In this document: positions 24,396 through 36,355 of the stretch, piece by piece
Numbering within the stretch: position 1 is the first letter of the stretch
Layout: every line of letters begins with the position of its first letter
Source of the DNA: Chrysemys picta bellii
Lineage: Eukaryota; Chordata; Testudines; Emydidae
DNA length: 64,000 bases
Direction of reading: 5' to 3'
Assembly (NCBI RefSeq): GCF_011386835.1
Contig: NC_088809.1
Span: forward strand, 6,053,501 to 6,117,500
The notes under the pieces: generated by a model
Databases searched by the model: none
Seen by the model: only the letters and a program-made list of their open reading frames with translations
Told to the model about the DNA's origin: nothing
Program-made: the position numbers and the translations under genes

Positions 24396-24469
24396 TATAT
24401 ATTTTTTGTATATTGAACACTTCAATCTCCCTGGACACACATTAGCAGATTTCAAGGTAGATCAATTCC

Positions 24470-27400
24470 ACCACACTTTCAAATGGACCATATGTTAACG
24501 ACAATCCACTCATAGATCCCTGATTTAAGTGCTAAACTCATCTCAACCTTAATTATGTAGACACACCATAAAATGCACTGCCAAGGTTCATATGGATCCT
24601 AAATTACAATTCACTGTTTCTTATTTTATGGCGACTAACCCTACTTCGCTTGTCCAATTTATGACATAATGACAACAGATCTGGAAAGCATGATGAGACC
24701 TGACATAGTCATAAAGTCCAGTATGTCAAATCCAATAAAATTCTGCATGAAGACCTTGCCATATGAAAAATGGACCTGATCCTGTTCTCACAGAAGTCCA
24801 GGGCAACATTTCCATTTGCTTAACTGGAAACCAGAACAAGTCCTAAATGTCTTGTAGCAATTCCTGAACGTCTTGTAGGATGAACTCAGAAAGCTGCTTG
24901 CCAGGTTCCTGAGTTCAGGTCACAGGACAGCATTCTTTCTCAATGTATAATAAATTAAAATATCTCATTCTGTCTGGTTTATGCCAGTCATTTACAAAAT
25001 ACTGTCCCACTTGATAAATGTGTGAGGGAAAGCTGCAAGTCCTAACTGGTTTGCTGAAATGAAAGAAAAAGCTTTTCTGGCTTAGATTCTGCGGAACATT
25101 TGACTGGGCAATTTAGTGCCCCACTGCATGCCCCTTGGTATGGTTTTCTACCAGCATCTGTTAAAAAAAAGGTTTCTTGTTGAGGAAATGTAGGTCAGTC
25201 TTGAAGTAGAAATGAAAAAAGTGAGACTGTGTTTTCGTGCGTGTGTGTATATATATCTATATCTATCTTCTGACTGGGGAAAAAGTGAGGATCAATGAGT
25301 AATGCCTGTTGCTCTTCCACTCCTGCTGTTGCTATTGCTAAAAGCAATGTTTTATAAGACAGGAACCTAAATTCACAAGTCTCCATGGGTTCAAAGGCAG
25401 GTGCTATGAAAGCTCTCAAAACAACACCTGATTGCCAAAGTGTGTTCAGGGACTTTAGCAAACTCTTAATATTGTACTTCCTTTCAAACATTTTTGTACT
25501 ACCTAGTGGTTACTTACTCTTCAGTCCGTAGTACTGTTTATGGAAAACTGAAATAGCTACCAGGTGATATCAGATGGTTCTATCTAGAGCGGGAACATTC
25601 TCTGTTGCATATAAAAAACTGCCACATTTCCTCTGCTTTCTACCAACCAGGAAACTAGTGTTGCTCCTTGTACACATACAATGCTGCAACTATGCTCATC
25701 AACTTCATTACTATTGATTTACTGAAAAAATTTAGTACTATAAAAACCATACAGTGTATTCCTATTGAGCTGGTAGATAAAATGACAATGCTAAATGATA
25801 CAAAATGTAATAATTTTCAAGTATCGAGTGAGTTATCTGAGATAAGATAAATACACAAGCATTGTTGAGTGATGTGCAAAACACCCACTTAAATTCTGTT
25901 AGGCCACCTTGTTTGAGAGTCACACTTTTACCACCTCATGGATTTAATCCTACACCCAATGAAGTCCATCCATCTATTTCAGGCATTTCTAATATACCAA
26001 TCACAGCAGTACCTAGCTGTCGGATACAAAATTGCACGAGCTCTCCGGGAAGCACTGTAGTCAAGTAGTTTAGGCAGTGCCTTGGTGGCTTTGCGAACTG
26101 GGTTCTGACAGTGAATTATCCTGTGACCCAGGGGTAGGGAAGGTAAAGATTTGAATTTCTTTGCAAAGGACCTTCTCCTTCTCTCCTTGCACAGATATGA
26201 AGGAGCATCTCCAAAGACAACCCCATAGAAGGACCTTCCCTTCATAAAAGACCAGTGTTGCAAAAAGCTTTTCTCTTAAAATATACAAGTAACTTTTTTA
26301 AAGTAGTTCAGACTGGGCCTGGAACTGTCCCTAGGGGAGTTACTTCAGATCTAATGTTACTGTTTCTAGGCAAACTGCACAGCACCAGGTAGCAAGAAGA
26401 AATGTCCCATGAAAGCGTACAGATGGTCTCTTCTTCCAGGGCTGCTCTGCAACTGCCCGATAGGAAACTGGAAGATGGAGGGCTTCCAAGTCTTTTACAA
26501 TAAACCCAGGAGACTTTATCCTGCCATGGATAGAGCTTCTGCAGGGCTGTAATGGATTGGAACCAAATGAATCAGGCCTATAGTGTTTCAATTTTTTATA
26601 TGCAAGAGAAATAAGGAGCTGTTCAAATAGCAGCTCCTTCTAGTTTTCATTAAATCTTTTGAACTAAAACAAATATTAAATGTTACATAGTATATCTTAA
26701 AATATTAAAAGTGTACCTTGTTTAGGTCATTTGCTTAATTTTAAAACTAGTTATTTATCAATTTATAAAAGTTTTTAATATTGCAAAGATTCTGCCATTG
26801 CTACTTGATACGTTGATAGAGAAATTCATGTCAATGCATGAGCAGTTTTAAGTGATTCTTTTAAAAAGTGAGTAAATCCATTTGTGATAGTTTCTTTAAC
26901 AGCATTAAACTTAAAAACAATTAAAAGTAAGCTTTAGAATTATGAGTCAGTTATTTGAATTAACAAAAAAAATTCACTGGGTATGAACAAGTTTGTGCCA
27001 GGACACGACTCTTACCAGGAAGGTACTCTGCCCATATCCTTTTTTCCTATATTGTTTCAATGTGAACATTTTAGTAGATCATTTAAATTTTATTTCACCA
27101 GTTTACTTTCATGGTGTAAAATTCTAAGTGTAAAGAAGGTGCTTACATTTTTATTATTCAAATGGCCTTGAAAGCACATTTTGAATAGGATATCACTGAG
27201 AAAATATACTGATCAGCATACAATACCGTAAGTGTATACAGTATGAGAAAAAAATGCTTACTATAACACACTGACCCGTATCATGTGATGGAGTATTCAT
27301 CTTTTATAACCATGGTCCATTGTTAAGGGCCTGGGACTAGACATAACTTAATTATCTCACCAGCACCCATCCGGCATTGCAACTTTATTACAAATTCATA

Positions 27401-27700
27401 TTATTTAGTAAAACAATTAATTTGATGTTTTTATTTTGAAATCTTATTAAATGTGAGAAGTGATCATTTTTAGCATTTAGAATAAGGTAGGTAAGTGTGG
27501 GAGAGTGTCTAGTTGCTGTAGGTCTCCTCTATATGTCCTCAATGCTAACTACTCATGTAATTGATAGCAGTTTAAGTACTGGTTGTAAAAAGAGAAATTT
27601 AAACAAAGGTTTGTAATTACACTTTTAAGATCAGTCCCTAGGTATATCAGAAACGTGATTCTGAATACGCCTTGTATGCATTATATTAATTACAAATCAG
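24470..27700. other. AT-rich sequence, no gene recognised
   Basis: No exon or RNA gene was recognised. A palindromic repeat of the 'gacctgatcctg...gaagtccaggg' type is likely at about 24,770-24,843. A TG/TA/TC microsatellite lies at 25,238-25,268. A perfect 9-bp hairpin (aaggagctg/cagctcctt) lies at 26,613-26,639. The frames around 25,195-25,491 and 25,979-26,591 have no recognisable motif. Confidence 0.5.
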
Positions 27701-27707
27701 TATGTAA

Positions 27708-27876
27708 TATGGAGTGGCGGGACTAGCTGGCTGGAGAAGATCTGATCTGGATCTGAACTCTAGATCAGTTCCATCTCTAGGGATACAGATATATGAAACA
27801 CTGAAAGCTTTTAAAGGCATTAGAACCGGCCAATTCCTGTTCCTCTTACTCAGACAAGTAGTCCCGCTCCAGTCAC
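27708..27876. mobile_element. short DNA-transposon-like repeat (GGAGCGGGACTA termini)
   Basis: The left end 'ggagtggcgggactagct' resembles the right end read in reverse complement, 'ggagcgggactacttgtc'. Inner phrases such as 'gatctgatctggatctga' and 'actctagatcag' are partly self-complementary. The two antiparallel frames that cover it are a consequence of this symmetry and are not genes. Confidence 0.45.
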
Positions 27877-28074
27877 TTTGTGGTCTCTGCACCTGTTATT
27901 AAGTATAGAACAATCACTAAAAGTTAATTTTGCAAAAATAATTAATTGTATTATTTTTGTATTACCTCAGAACTGAGCAGAATTAAATCTTATTTAGGGA
28001 AATCAAAAATTAGATATACATTTTTGACATCACATTAAAAATGTGTAGACCTCAGGCTACATATACCTCACCAA

Positions 28075-28165
28075 GAAGGCTTAACTCCTGTCAACCTCCC
28101 ATTGAATCCCATGATTGCAGTTACTCATGTGCTTAAGTGTTTGCAGGTTGAGGTCCTTAGTCAAT
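28075..28165. repeat. palindromic 'acttaagcac' interspersed repeat
   Basis: It contains 'caacctcccattgaatccca', 'ttactcatgtgcttaagtgt' and 'gcaggttgaggtcc', the wording of the sauropsid palindromic repeat family. Confidence 0.45.
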
Positions 28166-28169
28166 AAAC

Positions 28170-29640
28170 ACACCATAGTGTTTAATCCATCTCAAGTTTC
28201 AACAGGTTCCAAATCAATTTGGTTGCATAATCAAAATCCAGGGTGTCCTGAAGGAAGTTGAAATGTGGAAGTTTGGTCCTGACTTGAACTAAGCTTTTAC
28301 TCCGTCAATGCAAATATTTTACTAATGACACAGAGTGCTATTTCTTCATGCTTTGCACACTGATTTTTCTTCTACTGAACACTTGAAACTCACAATGAAG
28401 TCAGTGGAACTTTAAGGTTCCCCAACCAATCCAGTACTGGACCCAGACTGAAGTTTAGCAAAATAAACATCATTTAAATATTATTTTACTCTTTGGATAT
28501 GTTTAATAAGAAGCCTACTAAACAAAGCCTTTATAAGAAAGAACGCACTCTGGGGAAAAGAGAGATTTAGTTATTTTTAACGCTGATGATATTGTGCAAA
28601 AGAAGTTTCTTTCCTGTGTTTCAACATTTTACATTATGTTCTATTATAGACACTGATGTGGGAAAAAAGTTTACAAAAATCCAGGACTGGAAAAAAGAAC
28701 TACCAAATATAAAGGCCTTTTAAAATTCGGTAGCTCTAGATTCTTCTGTACTGGTTCACATGACCCTCATTTTATTTTTAGAAAGGCGGTAATTCCCATT
28801 TGGATACGGTGCAATACTTTGTACCCCAATGCTGTTTTGCACAAATAAACTAAAGAAAGTGTTGACTTAAAAATAAAACATTGGAAGAGGAGAAATTTTT
28901 TTTCTCTGTGAAAATTTCCGGAAAAGCTGTAAACAAAGGCAGGTTTGGCTCAGTGGTTGAGTGACTCTGTTGAGCTGTTGAGGATGGAGAACATATCAAA
29001 CCTCACAGAGTGAGGAAATGTTTGTAAAACAGTTAGTAAATCATGGACAGCAAGGTCACCATGTTTAACAGCAGGAATGACACTCTGCCAAAACCCCAGC
29101 TGTGAAAGGGCGTATATATACATGGTTTTGTGTCTCATTTATTCTTCACATCCTATTTTTTATTTTTATTTTTTAAATCTATTCTTTAAAATCTATTAGG
29201 AAAAAAATGCAAGAGATTTCTAATTGATGAGACCCATGTGCACTGCAATGGAAGTCACTGAATTAAAATTCTGTAACTAACTCTTTGTTCAGTTTTGCCA
29301 AAGAGAACACAAGATGTTAAAGCACTGAAAAGTTATCTGTAGCCTGAATGATTTCTCTAAAGATTGATACTGACTGATCTCTGGGTTTGGGTGACAACGT
29401 TTAAAGTTCCAGCTGGGGATTCAAATTCACATTGAGAATGAAAACAGTTTGTAGATATTGAAAACCAGCACAAAAAGAGGGCAAAAGGATACAATGTTTG
29501 TATACTTTACAGCATTACGTTTATACTTTAGTGAATGTTTGTACTTACAAAAGTTATTATTTTATTAAAAGATGGTGTGTTAGCTGTTTGATTTATAATG
29601 CAAATCACATGCTGTTGCAGAAATCAGAGACTTGCGGAGT
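28170..29640. other. AT-rich sequence, no gene recognised
   Basis: No exon, RNA gene or confident repeat was recognised. A weak 'gaagtcagtgg' repeat lies near 28,390-28,445. Confidence 0.5.
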
Positions 29641-29675
29641 GTCTCTATAAAGCATTAAATGCCAAGTAGGCATTT

Positions 29676-29759
29676 AAGCATGTGCTTAACTTTAAGCATG
29701 TGAACAGTTTAATTAAATTCAGCAGAACTACTCACATACTTAAAGTTAAGTATGTGCTT
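29676..29759. repeat. palindromic interspersed repeat with 27-bp arms
   Basis: The arm at 29,676-29,702 ('aagcatgtgcttaactttaa' and on) matches the reverse complement of 29,733-29,759 at about 24 of 27 positions. The loop is 'aacagtttaattaaattc...' This is a member of the short palindromic repeats that are common in this window. Confidence 0.65.
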
Positions 29760-30127
29760 TGCTGGAATAAGGTTTATATGCTGAAATAACACAAAGTAAA
29801 GAAAAAGTTCCTTTCAGATTAATTCTTGCTGATTAAACAACCCCGTCCCCATATTAAAACATTAATGATTTATGATATTTTTAAGTATCCCCTTTCCCTC
29901 CAGTGATGCAGCTATGACCTTCATTAGTATTTTATTTGCAGCTGTATCATCTTTTACCTTTACATTATGTCTGGGAGAAGGGGGAAACCCTTGGAATTTA
30001 ATGCTTCCCATTTATAGTCATGGGCCCCATCGATGTCAGTGGAACTATTCATGTGCATAAATATAAGCACATGTGTAAGTGTTAACAGGACTGAAGAATG
30101 AAAAATGAAAGTTAGCAGCCAACTGAG

Positions 30128-30159
30128 ACATAAATAAGGTCCCACATAAATAAGGTCCC
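30128..30159. repeat. perfect tandem duplication of a 16-mer
   Basis: The unit acataaataaggtccc occurs twice in a row, without mismatch. It is a local, probably recent, slippage or duplication event. Confidence 0.9.
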
Positions 30160-30170
30160 ACTAAATGTGA

Positions 30171-30256
30171 GGGCCTGATTTTGCTCTCACATGGGTGCAG
30201 ATCAGGAGTAACTTCATTGAATTTACACCCAAGTGAGAGCAGAGAATCAGGTTCTC
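30171..30256. repeat. palindromic 'gagagca...atcagg' interspersed repeat
   Basis: The left arm cctgattttgctctcac (30,174-30,190) and the right arm gtgagagcagagaatcagg (30,233-30,251) are inverted relatives. The centre has 'cagatcaggagtaacttcat'. It belongs to an abundant non-coding sauropsid repeat family. Confidence 0.6.
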
Positions 30257-30259
30257 CTA

Positions 30260-31370
30260 TTACTAACTAAATAATAAAATAAAATAAAATAACAAAACCA
30301 AAACCTTTCAGTCTGAGAGCTGGCTTCTCCATTCTACTTTGATTGCTGTGGCCATGACTGAGTAACTCTTCAGCAGAATTACCAAATGGCTGCATTAATA
30401 CTTAGACACTGGATGCTTTGTAGAGGATGAGTTTGTAGATGAGGGGTGGCCATGAGGGAATCTTTCCTGGAGCAGTGCTGAACGGACCCGCCTCTCTATT
30501 GTTGGAAACTCTCCCTGATTGCTGAATTGTGCTATGTGACATGTCACTACCCTTAACAAACTGACCATGCTGCTTGGAATCAGCAGAAGAGAGGCAGGTT
30601 GGACAGGACCACAAGTGCACTAAATGGGAACAGGAAAAGAGCCATAGTAAGGAAGTGGGCTGAGAACCGGGAAGGAACCACAAGTCAAGTCTACTAAGGG
30701 AAAGGGAAGAATCAGTAACTGAGAGAAGGTCTTGGCACACACTGTAGGAAGGCTGAGACTCTGAAGACAAATGTACTTGCGGTCTAACTCACTGAGGATG
30801 AGTATACCATAGTTGTCACTAATCCCACCCAAGCTACATTCCACATAATTACAGGCAGTTGGCGAAGGCATCAGAAGCTGTGTCTACAGCGGGATAATGA
30901 GTCTGGAGCAAGACCGGATATTCAAGAGAAAGAAACAATATTAATCATCAATTAACACACATATTAAATATAAATAAGATAAATGGGATGATATAAACCC
31001 ATTAAATATAAAAGTTAGACTTGACGCTGTGCTTACCTCATTCTGGTGCAAAAACAAAAACAAGAAGAAACAGGACTGGAGAGAGGGCCAATATGGCAGG
31101 GAGATTATTTTTCTTTTTAAATAAAATATTCTCTCTTTATACCCTCAGAGTTCTCTTTTATTCTGTTCAGTTACTTCTTTTTCAAGCAGATGAATTAAAG
31201 AAGCTCCTGAATCCAAACTCTGGATACTTGGGTAAATCTCTATATTTCAAATGGTCCTCTTTATCATTGCCAAACCAAATCCACCCTTTCCCCGCAAGAC
31301 ATTGGGGTCTTAGTAAGCCAGGTATTTTGCAGCTCGGATCACATTGCCTTCAAGTACAAATTTATGCCTT
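30260..31370. other. unique sequence, no gene recognised
   Basis: An (AAAAT)n tract lies at about 30,271-30,292. The minus-strand frame at 30402-30770 (122 codons) and the plus-strand frame at 31021-31392 (123 codons) are among the longest here, but they contain no recognisable domain and no supporting splice context that I can see. They are treated as chance frames. Confidence 0.45.
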
Positions 31371-31373
31371 GAT

Positions 31374-31568
31374 GCATAGATTCCAAGGCTAGAAAGGACC
31401 ACTGTGATAATCCAGTCAGTGATGGAGACCTCCACTACGACCCTGGGCAAATTGTTCCAACGGTTAGTTATTCTCATCACTACAAATTTACATCCTATTT
31501 CCAGTTTGAATTCAACTTTCAGTGATTGGATCATGTTATACCTTTCTCTCCTCAGTCCCACACTGAGA
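31374..31568 (-). mobile_element. CR1 LINE 3' fragment, internally deleted
   Basis: The order of phrases is that of an antisense CR1 3' end: 'catagattccaaggctagaa', 'ggaccactgtgataatccag', 'agtgatggagacctccacta', 'gggcaaattgttccaacgg', 'ttggatcatgttatacctt'. The 3' end ('tagattcatg'-type) is on the left, so the element reads on the minus strand. Compared with the family, the part between 'ccagt' and 'cagtgatgg' is missing. The frame at 31310-31582 covers it by chance. Confidence 0.7.
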
Positions 31569-31599
31569 ATTACATGAGTCACCTGTGGAGCAGTTTAGA

Positions 31600-32386
31600 G
31601 ACTCACTGACTGTAGTGATGGTTTTCAATGCAGTATCTGGTATTCAAGGACCTGAAGTGCTAAATGATTCCACTTTAAACCTAGTGGAAGCATACCCTTA
31701 ACATTTCTTCTCTACAAAAAGAGAAACTATATTTATGTTGCTACTGTTTTCATGGAGTTTGTTGTTTCAGAACCAAACATGCCACAAAAGGAAGGAGGAA
31801 AAACAGTCAGGAGATTGGAGAGAATGATGTGAGAGATATAGTCCAGCACAGACTATTTTCACTAAACTTTAAGGCAACTTTATCTGCTATCTGATCATTA
31901 GCGATAGTAAATCTCATTAGCTACAAGACGGCATGGTTGAGAGAGTGAAGGAGAAGAAGTGGAATGGAAACACTTGCATTGTTCTTTCTCCTACCACTCC
32001 ACCACCAGTCAAGAAGACTGATATAAAAAGCAGCATATAAACAGGTAATTGATAGTAGTGAAAGAGAACTCTTCATTGCAGAGATAGTTGGAGACTATAA
32101 TTAAAAATATAAGACTACTGAAAAAAGTCTTCAGAGAAGAAAGTGAAAACCTATAGGCTGTCACTACCAGACTTTGAATACAATCTTGAGTGAAGTCAAA
32201 GGCCAACTGTGAGTGATCAGCACGTCTCAGGATCCAGACCTTAGTTTGTCGATAACAGTTTAAACTAAAAAATTATTCTGCATTTTCTAGGTTCCCTAGC
32301 TGAGGTTATCAAGTTGTTAAGGAAGAATACATGAAATAAATTAACCAGAAGTAACCAGGCCTGACCTCAACTTTAAAATGGTGACA
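31600..32386. other. AT-rich sequence, no gene recognised
   Basis: Nothing classifiable was seen in this stretch. Confidence 0.5.
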
Positions 32387-32579
32387 TACAGCTCTACCTC
32401 GATATAACGCCGTCCTCGGGAGCCAAAAAATTTCACCGCATTATAGGTGAAACCGTGTTATATCGAACTTGATTTGATCCGCCGGAGTGAGCGGCCCCGC
32501 CCACCCCGGAGCGCTACTTTACCGCATTATATCTGAATTCGTGTTATATCGGGTTGCATTATTTCAGGGTAGAGGTGTA
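32387..32579. mobile_element. TA-flanked mariner-like MITE, copy 2
   Basis: The ends are CAGCTCTACCTCGATATAAC and GGGTAGAGGTG read outward as an inverted pair, with TA at 32,387-32,388 and at 32,578-32,579. The interior shares 'ttacgcc/gttatatcgaacttg', 'gatttgatccgccggagtg' and 'cattataggtgaaaccg' with copy 1 at 7245-7435, in the same orientation. The two copies are clearly one family. There is no coding capacity. Confidence 0.8.
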
Positions 32580-34200
32580 CTAAATGTTGAGCCACTTCAA
32601 CAATTGATAGATAGGATTGTAAGAGTGGCCATGATGAAGAAGACATCTATGGATCAGTGTAACCGGATCTACTAGCTTCCAGATTTAAGGCTAGCAGCTT
32701 GGAGGAATAGAAAATTTGTTTCTCAAGGGGAAAAACTGAATTGCACTTAAATTACAGAGATGTCAATTTTTTACCATGCCAAACAGATGGTGACTTATGG
32801 ATAACAATACATGGATACAATTTCAAATATGACATGTATATTTCTTTTTTAAATATAAAGATAAAACATGGACTTGAGTATTGATCAGCCTGATGTGCAT
32901 GCTGGAGAGAGAAGTCCCCTTGTTCAATTTTCTAGAAAAGGGATCATTATTTCCTTTTGTGAATTCCTATTTTCCCCCCTTTACCTAAAGTTTTTTTTTA
33001 TATTTCAGCTAATTAGAAGTTTGGTCTTTACTGTGCAACTTCCCATGTCATCTGATGAATTGTTTTTGCTGAGTAGTTCAGAATATTAATGAGAGTAAGT
33101 CAACAATATACTCTGAATAGCCATTATGTGGATTAAAATTTACTGTTCTCAATTTACCTAATGTACTTTAGAATTCTTCTGAATTACTGAATACTCAAGA
33201 AATGAAGATGTTAATTAACAGACAATATGCTTTCCATTTAATTATTACAATTTTATTGTGTATATGAGAAGTTAAGGAATTTTTGTTAGTGGATATTTTT
33301 ATATATCAATCTATGCTTAATGGACAGGCATGACAAGATGGCTCCATCTCTGCACCATACTGTTTTGGAGACTTTTGTGGCCCATTTTATTTTTATTTTC
33401 TCCCTTCTCAATTCAGTTGAGATGATTTGAGGATTATGCTATTATATATTGACCTGTAGAGATAGAACTTCGCATATTTTTCAGCAAGAGAAGTAAAGCA
33501 GGATTTAAATTTACTCTAAAGGGAAGTGCTCCACTTCACGAACTCACATATAAAGTCTTGTTACTGGAATTCACAGATAACATAACTTGATGTGAAGCTT
33601 ACACACTTCGAATAACTGCATGTTTTACTTGGCCAGAAAACTGGCCTCTACTACCATTAGTCAACTCTCTTTTCAAGCACCACATTTGTTACAATTAAAG
33701 GAAAAAAATATTTTTCTTAGGCTTTGCAAAGAAGATTGTGTACCCTGAAAGATAAATTTATTGGACTTAAACCCTGGATTTGAAGTTATTTAAACATGTC
33801 TCTAAGAGCCCATGTTCTCAATCTCAGGTGCTTCTTATTGGCTACTTTATGCAACAACAGTTGAAATAATTTTACAACATTGCTTCCTTCAACTTACTGT
33901 CTCTTGCTGGCAAACTCTATAAACAAACAAAAAAAAAGAAGTTTGTATCACTTAGTAAGCTGGAACAAATATGATGGAACTGTTTTGGGGAAGGGTTTGG
34001 AAGGGTAACATTGCCATTTACAGTGGTATTATTCTTATGCATACCAGGATTCATGGACAATAAATACTGAAGTGGAAAAGTAGTTTATATGTACATTATT
34101 ATTTTACATAGTATTTTGCATTAATGCAGATGTTTTAATGTCTGCATTAGTTACCAGCTGCTTATATATCTGCACACAGCCTTTTGCCTAAAAAAAAAAA
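32580..34200. other. AT-rich sequence, no gene recognised
   Basis: Nothing classifiable was seen apart from short A runs at about 33,930-33,938 and 34,191-34,201. Confidence 0.5.
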
Positions 34201-34229
34201 ATATCCTCTGTAGTCTGCCATTATGAAAT

Positions 34230-34640
34230 TCATTCCTCTTATTTTGATTAGTTTGATTTTACAGCACCCAGAATCTCGGCAATTAAAAAAATTAAAACTA
34301 GCTGTGTCAGGACAGAAGACTAACAGCAGCCTTTGCAATAGATGACACTGTTTGGCCTTGAAATGACTCCTTTTCTTTTCCCCCTCGATAATTAATTATT
34401 TCCACTGGACTAATGGGCTGGCGTGGAGAGCTTGGCTCAAATATCCATCTCCAGAAATAAGCTATGATTTCTGTCCTTATAGAAAGTTCTTAAGAATTGT
34501 TATAACTAGACAATAATTAAGAGAAATATTAAAAATGTTAAAGTCTGTGAAAATTTACCATTTTATTAATCCATTATCAATTTCTCCAAAGGATTTTGGC
34601 ATTGGAGGTTTGTTTCTTAAATAAGCTGACACATCACACC
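34230..34640. promoter_or_regulatory. candidate conserved non-coding element
   Basis: The stretch is repeat-free and of mixed composition. It contains 'tttgcaatagatgacactg', 'cgataattaattatttcc' (two overlapping homeodomain cores) and 'gactaatgggctggcgtgg'. It resembles deeply conserved enhancer sequence in style, but I cannot verify conservation. Confidence 0.2.
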
Positions 34641-34644
34641 AAAA

Positions 34645-35395
34645 ATTTTACAAAGAAAATAAATATCAAAAGAATATTTTACAGCAAAAAAGAGATGCAA
34701 AGAAAGTAGGATAACAGTTTTCAAACGGATTCAGTTCTTCAGTTCATACATTACAAACTGGCCAGCACAGGGTACTAGATTCTTAAGCATCCTTCATACT
34801 TAGCTCTATTTAAAATCAGCACTCCTTCTTACTCAAAAGTAGAGGACAAGTCTTATCTCAGAAAGAGATTGCTGCCCCTAGACAGGCCTATTGGTGTTTC
34901 CAATTTCCTTATATAACAAGGCTCTAATGTTGTGGAGGAAGTGGGTAGATACTGAGGAATCAAGGAGGATAAAAAAGCACTAGACCCGTAACCTCTGGGG
35001 TCAAGAGGTTATGACTTCAGGGCCCAACAGAAAGGTGGAAGGATGTTTTTCAGGTAGTTTTAAATTACCTCATTTTACTGGTCTTTTCCAAGAGGAAGAG
35101 AGATAACATCTAACATAAAAGATGAATATTGCATACATGAATACACTTACACAGCTCATGTACCCATTAAAATCAAGTCACTGGGTCTGTCTTCTGACTA
35201 TGAAGTAAATAGTTTTATTGTATGTTAAAATGTTACATAAAATATATTTCTCTCTTAACAATGTATTTGTGACTTTATATTTAGTGCAGTGGTTGCACAG
35301 TCAGAAAAAAATCTACCGAGACATCCTTTTTTCCTGCATTTATAAGACTATCTTCAAAAATAAGATGAATCTACATGACCCTGGTGTAGTTTTGT
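34645..35395. other. AT-rich sequence, no gene recognised
   Basis: Nothing classifiable was seen in this stretch. Confidence 0.5.
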
Positions 35396-35617
35396 TACAA
35401 CGTAAGAACGTAAGTATGACCATACTGGTTCACACCACTGGTCCATCTAGCCCTGTATCCTGTCTTCTGACAGAGGCCAGCACCAGATGCTTCAGAAGGC
35501 ATGAAGAAAACAGAGCAATTTATTGAATGATCCATCCCCTCTTATCCAGACCCAGTTTCTAGCAGTCACAGGTTTAGGGACACTCAGAGTATGGGGATGC
35601 GTCCTGGACCATTTTGG

Positions 35618-35887
35618 CTAATAGTTGTTGATGGACCTATCCTCCATGAACGTATCTAATTCTTTTTTGACCCCACTTATACTTTTGGCCTTCACAACAT
35701 CACCAGGCAATAAGTTCCATTGGTAAACTGTGAATTGTGTGAAGAGGTACTTCCTTTTGTTTGTTTTAAACCTGCTGCCTAATAATTTCATTTGGTGACC
35801 CCTGGTTCTTGTGTTGTGTAAAGGGGTAAATAACATGTCCTTAGTCACTTTCTTCACACCATTCAGGATTTTATAGACCTTTATCAT
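35618..35887 (-). pseudogene. CR1 ORF2 C-terminal remnant
   Basis: The 89-codon frame contains [14 protein letters not shown], then [12 protein letters not shown], then [13 protein letters not shown] and [14 protein letters not shown]. This is the conserved C-terminal tail that follows the reverse transcriptase domain of CR1/L2-clade LINEs. The frame stops at the normal end region of ORF2. It is separated from the reverse transcriptase piece at 36,089-36,355 by out-of-frame sequence, so the ORF is broken. Confidence 0.85.
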
Positions 35888-36088
35888 ATCCTCCCTCAGT
35901 CATCTCAGTCTTTTTAATCTCTCCCCATAGGGAAGCTGTTCCATACCCCTAATCGATTTGTTTCCCTTTTCTGTATTTTTTCCAATTCTAAAATACCTTT
36001 TTTGAGATGAGGCAACCAGAACTGCATGCAGTATTCAAGGTGTGGGGGTACTATGGATTTATAGAGTGGCATTATGATATTTTCTGTC

Positions 36089-36355
36089 TTATCTATCCAT
36101 CCCTTTCCTAATGGTTCCTAACATTCTGTTCACTTTTTTGACTGCCGCTGCACATTGAGCAGATGTTTTCAGAGAACTCTCTGCAATGCCTCCAAGATCC
36201 CTTTCTTTAATGGTAACAGATAATTTAGACTCAATCATTTTGTATGTACAGTTAGGATTATATTTTCCAATGTGTATTACTTTGCATTTCTCAACATTGA
36301 ATTTCATCTGCCATTTTCTTGCCAAGTCACCCTGTTTTGTGAGATACCCTCGCAA
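36089..36355 (-). pseudogene. CR1 ORF2 reverse transcriptase thumb-region remnant
   Basis: The 88-codon frame holds KWQMKFNVEKCKVIHIG, YKMIESKLSVTIKERDLG, and then SAQCAAAVKKVNRMLGTI. This is the part of CR1 reverse transcriptase just downstream of the FADD catalytic motif; FADD itself should lie just upstream on the minus strand, where the frame is not open. No intact enzyme remains. Confidence 0.88.

Larger units (their letters stand above)
23985..24465 (-). mobile_element. Penelope-like element fragment with fold-back end
   Basis: On the minus strand the fragment runs from a piece of the endonuclease-coding region (about 24,390 down to 24,171), through a short 3' untranslated part, to the same hammerhead-bearing tail seen in the short copies ('ttcacccacgaaagctcatg', ending 'cacaggactctttgc' at about 23,985). 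At the other end the sequence folds back. 'gtgtccagggagattgaa' (minus-strand copy, about 24,347-24,364) recurs inverted as 'ttcaatctccctggacac' at about 24,421-24,438, after a duplicated 'ttgtatattgaacac'. This ties the short repeats to a Penelope-like parent and shows an inverted arrangement here too. Confidence 0.75.

Noticed and set aside
30402..30770. 122-codon minus-strand frame
   Set aside because: No recognisable motif, Ser/Leu-rich composition, no visible splice context or homologue; about what chance gives in 64 kb.
31021..31392. 123-codon plus-strand frame
   Set aside because: No domain recognised and its end runs into an antisense CR1 fragment.
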